Assembly: GCF_958298935.1 (NCBI RefSeq)
Contig: NC_084932.1
Span: 12,007,501 to 12,071,500, forward strand
DNA length: 64,000 bases
From: Phragmites australis
Lineage: Eukaryota; Streptophyta; Magnoliopsida; Poales; Poaceae
Reading direction: 5' to 3'
The number at the start of each line of letters is the position of its first letter. The stretch's first letter is position 1. The notes beneath the pieces are model-generated. The model saw only the letters and a list, made by a program, of their open reading frames with translations. It searched no databases and was not told the DNA's origin. Of this stretch, positions 25,301 to 35,577 are shown piece by piece. The position numbers were made by a program, and so were the translations under genes.

Positions 25301-25347
25301 AAGCATGATTTTGCTTAAATGCGTGATTAAGAATTTGGGACGTGACA
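22340..25347 (-). repeat. 5' LTR of nested chromovirus
   Basis: 3008 bp, TGTGGGAAACT to GGGACGTGACA. It carries the ~680 bp segment (about 22724-23404) missing from the other LTR, which resembles normal LTR sequence of this family, so the difference is most simply a deletion in the 3' LTR. It includes a GCTGCTGCTG run near 25045 and a GA run near 25098. Small frames inside it are not genes. Confidence 0.9.
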
Positions 25348-26060
25348 CCTTTTCTGTTGCCAAGTCTTGTGAGCAGTAAACTTGTGCTCCTTGTCCTTGT
25401 ATAGTTCTACCCTTGCTTCTTCTAGCAGAATGGTCATATTCATCTAGGTGTCGAAGTCTAGGTATATGTGAGGAGTCAATTGAGCCTTGAAGTTTCTCTC
25501 TAACCCTTTCTTGAACTTGTTCTGTTTCTTTTTAACAGTTGAGACTTCTTCTGGTGCATAGCGGGATAGTTTAACGAAGTTGTGAATGTACTCATTCACA
25601 CTCATATTGCTTTGCTTTAACCTCTAGAACTCATCTGCTTTAAGCTCCATGGTTCCCTCTAGGATGTGATATCAACGGAACTCTTCCACAAACTCTTCCC
25701 AGATGATTGTTGTGGCATTGTCTACAACTTCGCAGTAGTTATCCCACTAGGCTAAGGCTGTACCAGCGAGCTGGTGGGATGCTAAGAGAACTCTATCTCA
25801 TCCAATACAGTTGATAGCATCCAACTTCCTCTAGATGTTCTTAACCAATCATCAGCATCCATGTGATTTTTTGAGGTGGGTGGTTTGATTTCGACAAACT
25901 CAGCCATCTTGTTGGGAAGTCCTGGGGCTTGCTATCGGTGTTGGTTGAAGCATCGTGCCAAGGTGGCCAACAGACAGGTTTGCTATGCCATGACTGCTAC
26001 CAAGTCATTAGCAGGAGGGTCAGATAGTTCTTGATCATACCCATTTGCTCCTTGATTTTC
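25348..26060 (-). pseudogene. Outer chromovirus gag core
   Basis: The minus strand encodes, with frameshifts and stops, a retrotransposon gag: MAEFVEIKPPTS near 25915, DADDWLRTS, then the core from about 25690 (YHIPEGTMELKADEF, then RLKQSNMSVNEYIHNFVKLS, RYAPEEVSTVKKK, FKKGLERNFKAQLTPHIYL). It ends at the LTR of the nested chromovirus, and its continuation is the zinc knuckle at 15030-14830. The target duplication CCTTT marks the join. Confidence 0.85.
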
Positions 26061-26461
26061 TACTTCACTATCTCCTTAATTCTTCTCTTCTTCTCTATGA
26101 TTCTCTACTTGATGCTGGCGATGTTGCCGGATTCTGATGGAGCACTTGGGTGCCATCTATTTTAAGAGGGGAGAGGAGAAGCATAAGCCGAGAGCAAAGA
26201 CTAGGTTGTTTTAGTTTGGTTATCCTCTTTAAGAAAGATTGCAAGGCTTCTAGCTTTGCTAGCACACAAAGGAAAGCACACTCAAGGCAAAACACACACA
26301 ACCGAACTAGCACAACAAGCTAGATACAACGGGAAGGGAAAAGGTACAACTCCGGCGGTTACTACACGTGAACATACTATGATACATAGGAGGAGGGGGG
26401 TACATAGGCCTAACTCGCACTAGGGTCGGACCAAGGAGCTTCATTCCACTTACTTGGGACT
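26061..26461. other. Spacer between gag and upstream ORF of the outer element
   Basis: No gene is recognised. The purine-rich stretch TTAAGAGGGGAGAGGAG at 26161-26177 resembles a polypurine tract but no LTR begins beside it. The rest may be an intron-like or untranslated leader of the chromovirus. Confidence 0.35.
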
Positions 26462-27398
26462 TTAGGCATCCGCGATTCCAGTGCAGTCTTTGTTCCTCTT
26501 GGTGAGGGGATATTCTGATAGAGTGAGGGGAGTGTACTCTTGATCTTCTTCCATGCTGGGGGACCGCTGGGTCAGAGGGAGCGGGTTTTCTTCATCGGCA
26601 ACCTCGTGAGATGTGGGTGTTGGTGGATAAGGGACAACCTCTAAGAACTTTCTTTTGATGCTCCCCATGGGGTAGATAGGCATTCCTTCAAGCAACAGGC
26701 ATCTTCCTATTCTCGAGAGATGGAGGGTCCTGCTGTTGGCACGGATGGTGAGGTAGGCCTCACTGATAAGCTTGTTGTGGCGTTCTTCTATTGCCTTCAC
26801 TGCTTCTTCAGCTACCACTATGCGGCTTTCCACTTCCGCTGCTTGGGCTCGGGCTTCAGCAAGTTCGACACACAGGTACGTGTTTCTACTTCTTCAGCTT
26901 GGTGGATGCATCCTCTTAACTCCACTGACTGCTGGTCATACATCTCATCCAGGTCCAACATGTATCGTGTCATGGCCACCACAGTCGGGTCGCTTTCTCG
27001 CATCCCTAGGCCCTCCAAAGTCTTCATCTGTGCAATCCAAGTGGGTGATTTCTGTCCACAGGGGGAAAGAATCTTGTTGATGTACGACCGATGGGCTTCT
27101 CGTAGATATGGCATAAATAGCGTTGGGCCTTGGGAGCTACAACATGGTAGGTGCCGGCAAACCTAAACCCTATGATGGTCACACTCCACGGCTTCTTGTC
27201 GGGGTGGTCCTCAGTGGCTCCAATGTAGATAGTGACCTCATAGCGCTCGGTGCCATACTCCTCAAATTCCCTACCAATGTACTTTGGGTGCTCCATAATA
27301 CCTAGCCTAGTCATGGCAGTGTACATCACCTTCGGGAAGCCGAGGGTGTCCAAGCAGTACTCAGTTACCCATCCATGTTCATCCATCTGCGGAAACAA
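26462..27398 (-). pseudogene. Extra ORF upstream of gag, with predicted coiled coil
   Basis: Three overlapping minus-strand frames form one protein-like sequence of about 310 residues: MDEHGWVTEYCLDTLGFPK at 27398 onward, YGTERYEVTIYIGATEDHP, GTYHVVAPKAQRYLCHIYEK, then YMLDLDEMYDQQSVELRGC and a charged helical segment (AVKAIEERHNKLISEAY) likely to form a coiled coil, ending in an acidic Pro-rich tail with PLTLSEYPLTKRNKD. I recall similar sequences as repetitive hypothetical proteins in grass genomes associated with gypsy elements; that association is from memory. Its place between the primer-binding-site-like sequence at 27512 and gag supports an extra retroelement ORF. Function is unknown. 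It is broken by two frameshifts. Confidence 0.6.
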
Positions 27399-28762
27399 GA
27401 GAACATCGCTAATAAAAAGGGTTTTTCAATAGACGAAGAAATGTGTAAGAAGTTTTGTAAACTAGTTTTAAGGAAATTTTCACGTCCAAGTTTATGGTCT
27501 CGTCCTACAGCCAAATATAGCTCCGATACTACCTGAAGCGCTCTGAGTCATTCCCGGCGCTTAAGACTTGTATTTATCAGCGACTGATTCAGGAGCTGAT
27601 AAAAATGAAGTTTTATGTATCGGGGATAACCCAGGGCCCTTCAGTATACAATGGGCAATTTTAGATTGCACTTACAAAGATGCAGCAAAGAATCGGATGA
27701 AACAAGATAATAATGTTATCATCCCAAGCAAGTAATCTATTATCTATCTAGTTTAATTCTCATTTTTTTTCTATGGCTAATATAGTTTGGATATGAAGTT
27801 TTACATAGTACCAACCCCAAATGTGACTTCATTTGACATTTTTCCAGAACTTCTCATACTATTTTGACTGCAATTTACGCACTTGCACTGAGAATGTAAT
27901 TTGCAATAGGTATTATCCTAGATTCATCACGTCTAAACTTATTTCCAGTGAACAAACATATGTGCATCTTGGCTTTCTGGGACTTCTTGTCCAATAATTA
28001 TGACTCAAAACTTTCCGAACACATAGAATAGTCAGAGTTCTACCATGCTTGTGAAATAGAGAACGGTTTCTTTCATATGACAATGTAGCACCCATCTCAC
28101 GCCCTTTCTTTCAATGTCACAGGATAGTCTTTCCAGCAAGGACTACTGCTTAAATGTGCCATATGCTAGGCCAACAAAGAAAATGATGTCTACCCATATG
28201 CTGATTTGAGATACAATATTTGCCGCTAAAATTGTCCTTTTCAATCAACAGGCAGAACCAATTATGTGGTTCGTGGCCGAGAAATGAAGCAGTTTTGAAA
28301 CATTCCTATCACATTAAAAAAAATGTATCTATCTGACTTCAAGTACAAATAATGCTCCTCTAATAATTCATCCATGGATAATAGCTCTGAAATATACATG
28401 AGAAATAAGTGACAAAAAACATGGAACAATATGTGCTACTTCATCAGAATGAACATCACCAGAAAACTTTTAGAATACCCATAAATCTTCATTTAACTAA
28501 AACAGGCATTCTTACTATCTATTACTGTCTACCTTCCAGACTGATCCTATCCAATTTTCCTTGCATAAATGTTGTTCACTGGCACATAAATTCTACTGGA
28601 ACCACCATTAAGACTTAGCTGCTTAGCTGCGGGCCTTGCCGCGGTCTATACTGCTAAATAATTATCGATATTAGCATTAATACGCGCCTTGCACTATGGA
28701 AGAGTATTTCGATCTGCAACAGTCTCCAACAAGGTATATATATCCCTAACAATTGCTAAATG
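27399..28762. other. Probable 5' end of the outer element, then unassigned sequence
   Basis: The minus strand at 27523-27512 reads TAGTATCGGAGC, a degenerate initiator-Met primer site preceded by an LTR-like end GCGCTTCA. Positions 27565-27625 resemble the 4690-4745 LTR segment but in the opposite orientation, so the LTR assignment is unsure. From 27660 to 28762 I see no gene or repeat; it may be low-copy DNA around the methylesterase relic. Confidence 0.4.
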
Positions 28763-29100
28763 TGTTAGAATTATTGGGGCCGGTCCATTTAATAATTCCT
28801 AATAAATCTCAAAGGCCTATATTGTGGAGAGGTGGCCCATGTTGATCGATCGTGCCATCAACACTGTGCAACCAACATCTTCAGCAACCTCAACAGCGCA
28901 GGACGAGTACGTAAAAATCATGTTACTCGTATTTTATTTCCTGCGATTCTAATTTCGAGTATAGTAGATCTAGTCATTTTTGTGCTTTCGTACACATGTC
29001 TAGATTATGCTCTGGTAATATGATCATATCAGTTTATCAGTTTCTGCTCATGAGTTATTTATGGATTAAGTTAAACAGAAAAGTACTTTATATTCCAACA
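28763..29100 (+). repeat. 5' LTR of copia, promoter region deleted
   Basis: 338 bp against 765 bp for the 3' LTR. The first ~80 and last ~240 bp match; about 430 bp between them are missing, including the TATA box seen in the 3' LTR. Confidence 0.9.
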
Positions 29101-29136
29101 ATCCAAAAACCTTATTGTAGGCACTTAGGTTTATCA

Positions 29137-30021
29137 ATGACTGGTTTTGTCGATGCACTGAGGCCAAATAAGTTTTCTGGTGTGCACTTTAAGAGATGGC
29201 AAATCAAGGTCACTCTGTGGCTGACGGCTATGAATATCTACTGGGTGGCTAAAGGCAAGCTGGAAGGAACCCTTACTGTTGAGCAGGAAAAGACGTTCAT
29301 GGGTGCCAATGCACTCTTTGTAGGATGCATTCTTAGCATTCTTGGTGACCATCTTTGTGATGTGCATATGCACATATAAAGCGCGAAGGGGCTATGGGAT
29401 ACACTGAATGCTAAATTCCGTGCATCAGATGCAGGAAGTGAACTGTATATTATAGAGCAGTATCATGACTACATGATAGTTGAAAATCGCTCTGTAGTCG
29501 AGCAGGCTCATGAGTTTCAGTGCATCGTGAAGGAACTTGAACTCCTCAAGATCAATGTACCTGACAAGTTTTTGGTTGGAGGCATCGATGCCAAGTTACC
29601 TCCTTTGTGAAGAAACTTTTCCACTATTTTGAAGCACAAGAGACAAGAGATTACTGTTGAGAGTTTGATCGTATTTCTTGATGTTGAGGAGAAAGTTCAG
29701 GCTAAGGATGTGAGTCTAAAAGGAGGCGAGGGACAGACTAGCTCCAATGTGGTGCAAAATCCCTTCCACAATAAGAACAAAGGGAAAGATAACAAGCCAA
29801 ACAAAACTACCACCTTCAAGAAGAAGAAGATAAACACAACAAAACTGTCTTGTTGTGTGTGCGGTGAGATTGGACATTTCGCCAAGAATTGTCTAGACCA
29901 CAAGGGAAGAAAGGCTCCACAAAAGCAAAACTCAAAGACTGCTAATGTGGTGACCATTGGCGAAGCTGGAAACAGAACTGTAGGGTATAAAAATTTACTC
30001 TCAGTGTTTTCAATATTTTAG
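29137..30021 (+). pseudogene. Copia Gag with zinc knuckle
   Basis: It starts MTGFVDALRPNKFSG at 29137 and continues with KRWQIKVTLWLTAMNIYW and, after a stop at 29377-29379, KGLWDTLNAKFRASDAGSEL, a copia gag (UBN2-type) pattern. The C-terminal part holds a perfect CCHC knuckle CCVCGEIGHFAKNC near 29848-29892. Gag would form particles around the element RNA. A further stop lies after AKLPPL near 29608. The lysine-rich stretch before the knuckle is typical. Not functional. Confidence 0.88.
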
Positions 30022-31139
30022 GCTACTAATTGGTGGATTGATACGGGAGCCAATGTTCATGTGTGTGCTGATATCTCAATGTGTCATTTTATCAGGTCAT
30101 CTATGATTCTTCCGTCCTAATGGGGAATGGTCACATGCTTCTGTTCATGGTATGAGTGCGGAGACCTGTTCCGTTTTTTCCTTTCTGATTTTAGCGATAA
30201 GTCTGTGAACCATATTTGTGGAAATGCTAATGATGATGTTAGTGTTTGGCATTCGCGGTTATGTCATTTGAATTTTGGTTCTATGACTTGACTTTCCAGC
30301 ATGAGTTTAATTCCAAATTTTTTCATGGTCAAAGGTTCTAAGTGTCATAGTTGTGTGCAATCAAAACAACCTCGTAAGCCCCACAGGGCAGCCGAGAAGA
30401 GGAATTTGGCACCTCTAGAACTCATACATTCAGATCTGTGTGAAATGAATGGTGTGTTGATGAAGGGTGGAAAAAGATATTTCATGACTTTGATTGATGA
30501 TGCGACTAGATACTGCTATGCTTATTTTATGAAAATGAAAGATGAGGCTCTATATCACTTTAAAATCTATAAGCAAAAGTTGAGAATGAACTAGAAAGAA
30601 AGATCAAAAGAATTAGGTCAGATCATGGTGGAGAGTATTCTCTAGTAATTTCTATTTATTCTGTGAGAAATATGGGATTATTCATGAGAGGACAACTCCC
30701 TATTCACCCCAATCAAATGGGGTTGCCGAAAGGAAGAACCGCACATTGACTAACTTGGTTAATGCCATGTTAAACACTGCGGGATTATCTAAGGCATGGT
30801 GGGGGAGGCCCTGTTGACTTCATGTCATATCCTGTAGAGTTCCTCTCAAGGATAAGGAGAAAACCCCATATGAAGAATGGGAAGGGAGAAAGCCATCACT
30901 TTCTTATTTGCGCACTTGGGGATGCTTGGCGAAAGTCAATGTACCAATAACTAAAAAGCGCAAGCTTGGACTTAAAATAGTGGATCGTGTCTTTCTGGGA
31001 TATGCTCATCGGAGCATTGGTTATAGGTTTTTAGTGGTTAAATCTGAGGTACCTAACGTGTATGTCAATACAATGATAGAGTCTCGTGATGCAATATTTT
31101 TTGAGCTCATATTTCCTACGAAAGATTTACATAGCATGC
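30022..31139 (+). pseudogene. Copia protease and integrase
   Basis: The protease active site is intact as WWIDTGANVHVC (DTG at 30040-30048). After frame changes comes the pre-integrase block VWHSRLCHLNFGSM near 30247, a zinc-binding region (CHSCVQSKQPRKPH), then the integrase core with LIHSDLCEMNG, FMTLIDDATRYCYAYF and SNGVAERKNRT near 30715-30745 with its catalytic Glu. The C-terminal region with LRTWGCLAKVNVPITKKRKL is clear to 31139, where the solo LTR interrupts it. Stops near 30118 and 30595 and a frameshift near 30600-30650 disable it. Confidence 0.88.
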
Positions 31140-31830
31140 TGTAACACCCAAAATTCAAATTTTTGCAATAATTTAAAACTTTCATAGAAATTAACTCAGG
31201 TGTTGCAACTTAGCTCAATAGGAAATTAATTTCTAAATTTAACTTGGCCTAGGATAATTGTTTGATGCATTCATGCCGTTGTAGATGCAATAAGGTTTTA
31301 TTGGGTGGGTGTTTTTCTTGGTCTGGGAATTGGGTTGAATTCCTGGAGGTTAAAGAAAATCTTTGGTCCATCTTTTCTCGGTTAAAATAAAAATTTGTTT
31401 CCGTAGTTCAGGGCTAAAAACCAGCTTTTATGCAAATGAAACCCTAGATTAGGAAAACCTTGTTTCAAGCCACCATATTAGATTCATTTGTTTTCCCCCA
31501 CTTGTTGAGTATTGGAAATACTCACGCTTGCTGTTTCAGAAGGTGACACCTTTGAAGATTTTCCTGAGGATGACTTCCCCGAGGATGATGCCGAGTTCTA
31601 GGCTTGTGGAATCTCTCGGTCGGCTGCCTGTTGGTTTGGAGCTGCGCCGTTCCCTTTTCCGCTGTGGTGTTCTTTTCTTTAGACCCGTGGGTGGTCATTT
31701 TGTAATATTTTAGCGTTGTAATAAGAAACACTGTGTCTGTTACACTAATGAAGTTGCTATATGTATGAATAACTGATCCTGGCATACATATAGTTTACAT
31801 CTGGTTTTGGTCTTTAAACCGGGTGTGACA
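31140..31830 (+). mobile_element. Solo gypsy-type LTR inserted in copia pol
   Basis: 691 bp beginning TGTAACACCC and ending CCGGGTGTGACA, flanked by a perfect duplication CATGC (31135-31139 and 31831-31835). A GAGGATGAC..GAGGATGATGCC stretch and the TGTAACACCC/GGGTGTGACA ends are typical of gypsy LTRs. Without internal sequence, it is best explained by recombination between the two LTRs of a full element. Confidence 0.93.
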
Positions 31831-31831
31831 C

Positions 31832-32803
31832 ATGCCTAGATTATCTTTTGAGATAATATCTGAATCTACTACATCTCTTGAGATTATTGAACAAGTACAT
31901 GAGCAAGATCCTGAGGAGGATGACAGTGAAGCTCCTAGGAGGAATAAGAGACAAAGGATTGCAAAGTCTTTTGGTGATGATTTCACTATGTACCTTGTGG
32001 ATGACACTCCCAAGTCTATTTTAGAAGTGTTTGCATCTCTAGATGTAGACTGCTGGAAGGCAGCTGTATGGAGCGAAATGGATTCCATCCTCGTAAATGG
32101 AACTTGGGAGGTCACAAAACGACCCTATGGATGCAGACCTGTAGGTTGCAAGTGGGTATTCAAGAAGAAACTTAGGCCCGATGGTACTATTGAAAAGTAC
32201 AATGCTCGGCTTGTGGCCAAGCGTTATATCCAAAAGGAAGGTGAAGATTTCTTTGACACATATTCACCTGTTGCGAGATTGACTACTATTCGAGTGCTAC
32301 TTTCCTTGGTCACCTCACATGGTCTCATCGTTCATCAGATGGACATGAAGACAACTTTATTTAATAGAGAGTTGGACGAGGAAATGTATATGGAACAGCT
32401 TGATGGGTTTGTAGTAAAAGGTCAAGAAGGTATGGTGTGTAAGTTGTCAAAGTCCTTGTATGGCCTTAAATAAGCTCCTAAACAATGACATGAGAAATTT
32501 GACATAACTTGAATTTTAACATTTGTAGGCTTTTCGGTCAATGAGACAGATAAATGTGTATACTATCGCCATGGTGGGGGTGAGGGAGTTATATTGTACT
32601 TGTATGTTGATGACATACTGATATTTGAAACAAAACTTGACATGGTTTATGAGGTCAAGTCTTTCTTATCTCAAAGCTTTTATATGAAATATCTGGGTAA
32701 GGCTGATGTAATCTTAAACATCAAGTTAATCAAAGGAGAAAATGGGATTACTCTTACACAATCTCATTACATTGAGAAGGTCTTGAGCCGCTTTGGTTAC
32801 TAG
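31832..32803 (+). pseudogene. Copia reverse transcriptase
   Basis: Starts just after the solo LTR and includes the acidic linker, then the RT: GTWEVTKRPYGCRPVGCKW, FKKKLRPDGTIEKYNARLVA, KEGEDFFDTYSPVARLTTIR, HQMDMKTTLFNRELDEEMYM. A stop at 32471 follows KSLYGLK; the frame resumes with LYLYVDDILIFETKLDMVY, where YVDD is the catalytic motif, and YMKYLGKADVILNIK. This enzyme would copy the RNA into cDNA. One stop and one frame change make it inactive, but it is the best-preserved part of the element. Confidence 0.92.
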
Positions 32804-33553
32804 GAAAGCAAGCCTTCTCCAACACCTTATGATCATAGTGTGATACTTCGAAAGAATAAGAAAAGTGGCAGGAACCAACTGAGATACTCTCAGATTATTG
32901 GATCACTCGTGTAACTAGCTGGTGCTACAAGGCCTGATATCTCATTTGTTGTGAGCAAATTGAGTCTCTTTACTTCTAACCCGGGTGATGAACATTGGTC
33001 TACGCTTGAACTAGTCCTGCACTATTTGCTTGGTACTATGAGTTATGGTCTTCACTATTTCGGGTATCCATCGGTACTAGAGGGTTATAGTGATTCAAAC
33101 TGGATATCTGATATTGATGAGATTTACGCCATAAGTGGATATGTATTCACTCTAGGTGGTGCTGCTGTGTTATGGAGGTCTTGCAAACAGACGATCTTGA
33201 CGAGGTCAACTATGGAAGTAGAACTCACTGCATTAGACACAGCCACTGTTGAGGCAGAATGGTTGCGTGAGTTGTTGATGGACTTACCTGTGGTTGAGAA
33301 ACTGGCACCGGCTATTCTTATGAACTGTGATAATTAGACGGTTATTATCAAAGTAAACAGTTCTAAAGATAATGACAAGTTCTCAAGGCACGTAAAGAGA
33401 CGATTGAAGTCTGTCATGAAATTGAGAAACTCTAGAGTGATAACCTTAGATTATATGCAAACAGCTATGAACCTGGCAGATCCCTTTACAAAGGGACTAT
33501 CACAAAGTGTGATAGATAATGCATCAAAGGAGATGGGTATGAGACCCATGTGA
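32804..33553 (+). pseudogene. Copia RNase H, C-terminal Pol
   Basis: Following a stop at 32802, the sequence reads ATRPDISFVVSKLSLFTS, LEGYSDSNWISDIDEIYAIS (catalytic Asp region), GGAAVLWRSCKQTILTRSTM and EVELTALDTATVEAEWLREL, the typical copia RNase H. After a stop at 33336, the tail NLADPFTKGLSQSVID ends near 33553. It would degrade the RNA template. Two stops interrupt it. Confidence 0.9.
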
Positions 33554-34109
33554 GTTATACCATAGTGGTAACCCAACCTATGTGATCAGAGATCCCGTGA
33601 ATTAGGACCTGGGAAGAATAAGCTATTGGTCTAACTGGAGGAGAGTACCTTCGTTGTTTGACCCACTCGAGTGAAGATGCAATACTATCAGAGATCTGTA
33701 AGGCAGGTTGGCTAATATCTTAATGTGTTTTGTTGGCTTTAAGTAGCAAATATACTGACCTACAGGGCATTCTTAGAAAGAACACACCTATATGAGTCTG
33801 ACTGTTGGTCACAGTCTATGATATTTGGGTGATCTCTAGTGAACTCATGAAAAGACCATGGAGTATGACTTATATGCTCCACCCGCGGGGTAGTCTATTG
33901 GCAACCAAGTATCAGTTATGGCTTTAAGTAAAACTTGTTTGCACAAAACTTGCAATTCAAGGTATAGTCCATTGTTCAAGTTGTGAATGAGTGTAGCTTG
34001 ATGTTCTAGGTGGATGTTCAACTTAACAGTCTCCACTGAAACACTGGTATATCAAATAACAGTGGAAAACTGCTAATTCTCTATGGGACTTTAAGATTTG
34101 GTGGGGAAT
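33554..34109 (+). other. Copia 3' untranslated region and polypurine tract
   Basis: A non-coding region between the pol stop and the 3' LTR. The purine-rich GGTGGGGAA directly before 34110 is the likely plus-strand priming site. Confidence 0.75.
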
Positions 34110-34874
34110 TGTTAGAATTATTGGGGCCGGCCCATGTAATAATTCCTAATAAATCTCAAAGTCTCATATTGTGGAGAGGTGGACCATGTTGAGTTGCACG
34201 CTCTACTAGTACCATATTGCTAATGGAGGTGGAGGTAGGGGGTTTTCCCTCTATATATATGCAAGGAACCCCACCTCTTTGGGTATACGAAAATATAGAC
34301 TACTAATTGAGAGTAGCCCTAAAATTGGGAATGCTCTCATTATGTGAGTCTATATAAGAGTAAAGGTTTTTGTCTCTTTCTTTTTCTGTTGTGCTACCGT
34401 TGTAGTCTACTCCATCCTGGTGTCGGCGTGCACCATCAACTGGGAGAGCAGGTCTTTGAAACCCTTGCTCTTGAGATCTTGCACTGGGAGAGGGCGAATA
34501 AGGTTTTTGGGAAGCGCTCCGCGCGACTACTCAAGTTCTTCACCACGGCTCGTCTTCCTAGTTGCTTGGGCACTGCCCGCTATCATCGTCAATAATTTCG
34601 GCGCATCGTCAGCAAGATCGATCTTGCTATCAACACGGTGCAACTAGCATCTTCAGCAACCTCCACATCACAGGACGAGTACGTAAAAATCATGTAACTC
34701 GTATTTTATTTTCTGCGATTTCTAATTTTGAGTATAGTAGATCTAGTCATTTGTTGTGCTTTCGTGCACATGTCTAAATTATGCTCTGGTAATATGATTA
34801 TATCAGTTTATCAGTTTCTGCTCATAAATTATTTATGGATTAAATTAAATATAAAAGTGCCTTATATTTCAACA
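34110..34874 (+). repeat. 3' LTR of copia
   Basis: 765 bp, complete. A TATA-like CTATATATATGCAAGG lies near 34251-34266 and a CTCTATATAAGAG-like motif further on. It ends TTTCAACA. Confidence 0.92.
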
Positions 34875-34962
34875 AAATGCATGTTGGCCGAAGGCCATTT
34901 GTTCTGAAATAACAAACTAACACATAATGCTGTGTCCCTGTTTCAGTGCTATAGTTACCTTA

Positions 34963-35210
34963 GGGCTGTTTTGTTGGGTTGATGCTTTTGGTTTTTCTGA
35001 CTTCTGATTTTCAGATGATAGCTTTTCGCTATTAACTTTTGCAATGAATTTTTAGCTTGTTAGCACACAAAAACTAAAAACAAAAGCTAATCTCAACCAA
35101 CTTAGCTTTTAGTAAACCAGTTTTTTAGCTTTTCAATAATTACCTCATAGCTAAATTATTTGGTTCGATTTCTGCCTTCTGAGCAGCAGAAACCAAGAAA
35201 AATCGAGCCC
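34963..35210. mobile_element. Tourist-like MITE (PIF/Harbinger type)
   Basis: 248 bp bounded by the trinucleotide TTA on both sides (34960-34962 and 35211-35213). Its ends are inverted: GGGCTGTTTTGTTGGGTT on the left and, reverse-complemented, GGGCTCGATTTTTCTTGG on the right. Small size, AT-rich interior, TTA duplication and no ORF fit a Tourist MITE moved by a Harbinger transposase supplied elsewhere. Confidence 0.75.
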
Positions 35211-35577
35211 TTAGTTTCTTGAGATGTAGGAATCTTCTGAAAACCATTGATCTAAACAGCTGCTTGTATAAAATAAAACTTACACAGTCACGTAACCCAG
35301 CTCTCAGCGGGCTAAACAGATGCTTGTATAATAAGTAGTATATTGTCTCTTTTTATGCAAGGCGGCTTTTTCATTCTTTAACATTTTCCATAAACAATAT
35401 GTAAATATAAATACTCAAGCATCAGTACGCAACAAACAGAAAACTTGATCGAGTACATGTTTATGCTCCATGGTTTATTTTTTCCCCTCATAGATGCAAA
35501 TATATCCAGTCTGTATCAGCAACAGCACACAATTGTGTTTGCGTGGTATACAGATGCTCAATCACCATCACCGTTGC
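35211..35577. other. Probable 3' flank of the methylesterase relic
   Basis: AT-rich, no repeat recognised. It lies directly downstream of the relic's stop codon and may hold its old 3' untranslated region. Confidence 0.4.

Larger units (their letters stand above)
15031..25347 (-). mobile_element. Complete but dead chromovirus (Ty3/gypsy), 10.3 kb, nested
   Basis: The LTRs are 15031-17308 and 22340-25347, and the internal region holds a minus-strand gag-pol with chromodomain. A perfect 5 bp target duplication CCTTT occurs at 15026-15030 and 25348-25352. It inserted into the gag region of the older chromovirus (left flank zinc knuckle/protease, right flank gag core). The LTRs differ at many sites and all domains carry stops or frameshifts, so the insertion is old and inactive. 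Chromodomain and domain order suit a Tekay/Del-like chromovirus; the clade is inferred. Confidence 0.93.
28763..34874 (+). mobile_element. Complete Ty1/copia retrotransposon insertion
   Basis: The LTRs at 28763-29100 and 34110-34874 begin TGTTAGAATTATTGGGG and end CAACA. A perfect target duplication AAATG is at 28758-28762 and 34875-34879. The domain order gag, zinc knuckle, protease, integrase, reverse transcriptase, RNase H (integrase before RT) defines copia. Several stops, frameshifts and a solo LTR in the middle make it inactive. A tRNA primer site after the 5' LTR is not recognisable. Confidence 0.95.

Noticed and set aside
26161..26177. Polypurine tract marking another LTR start
   Set aside because: No TG-starting LTR follows on either strand and the flanks read as the leader of the outer element.
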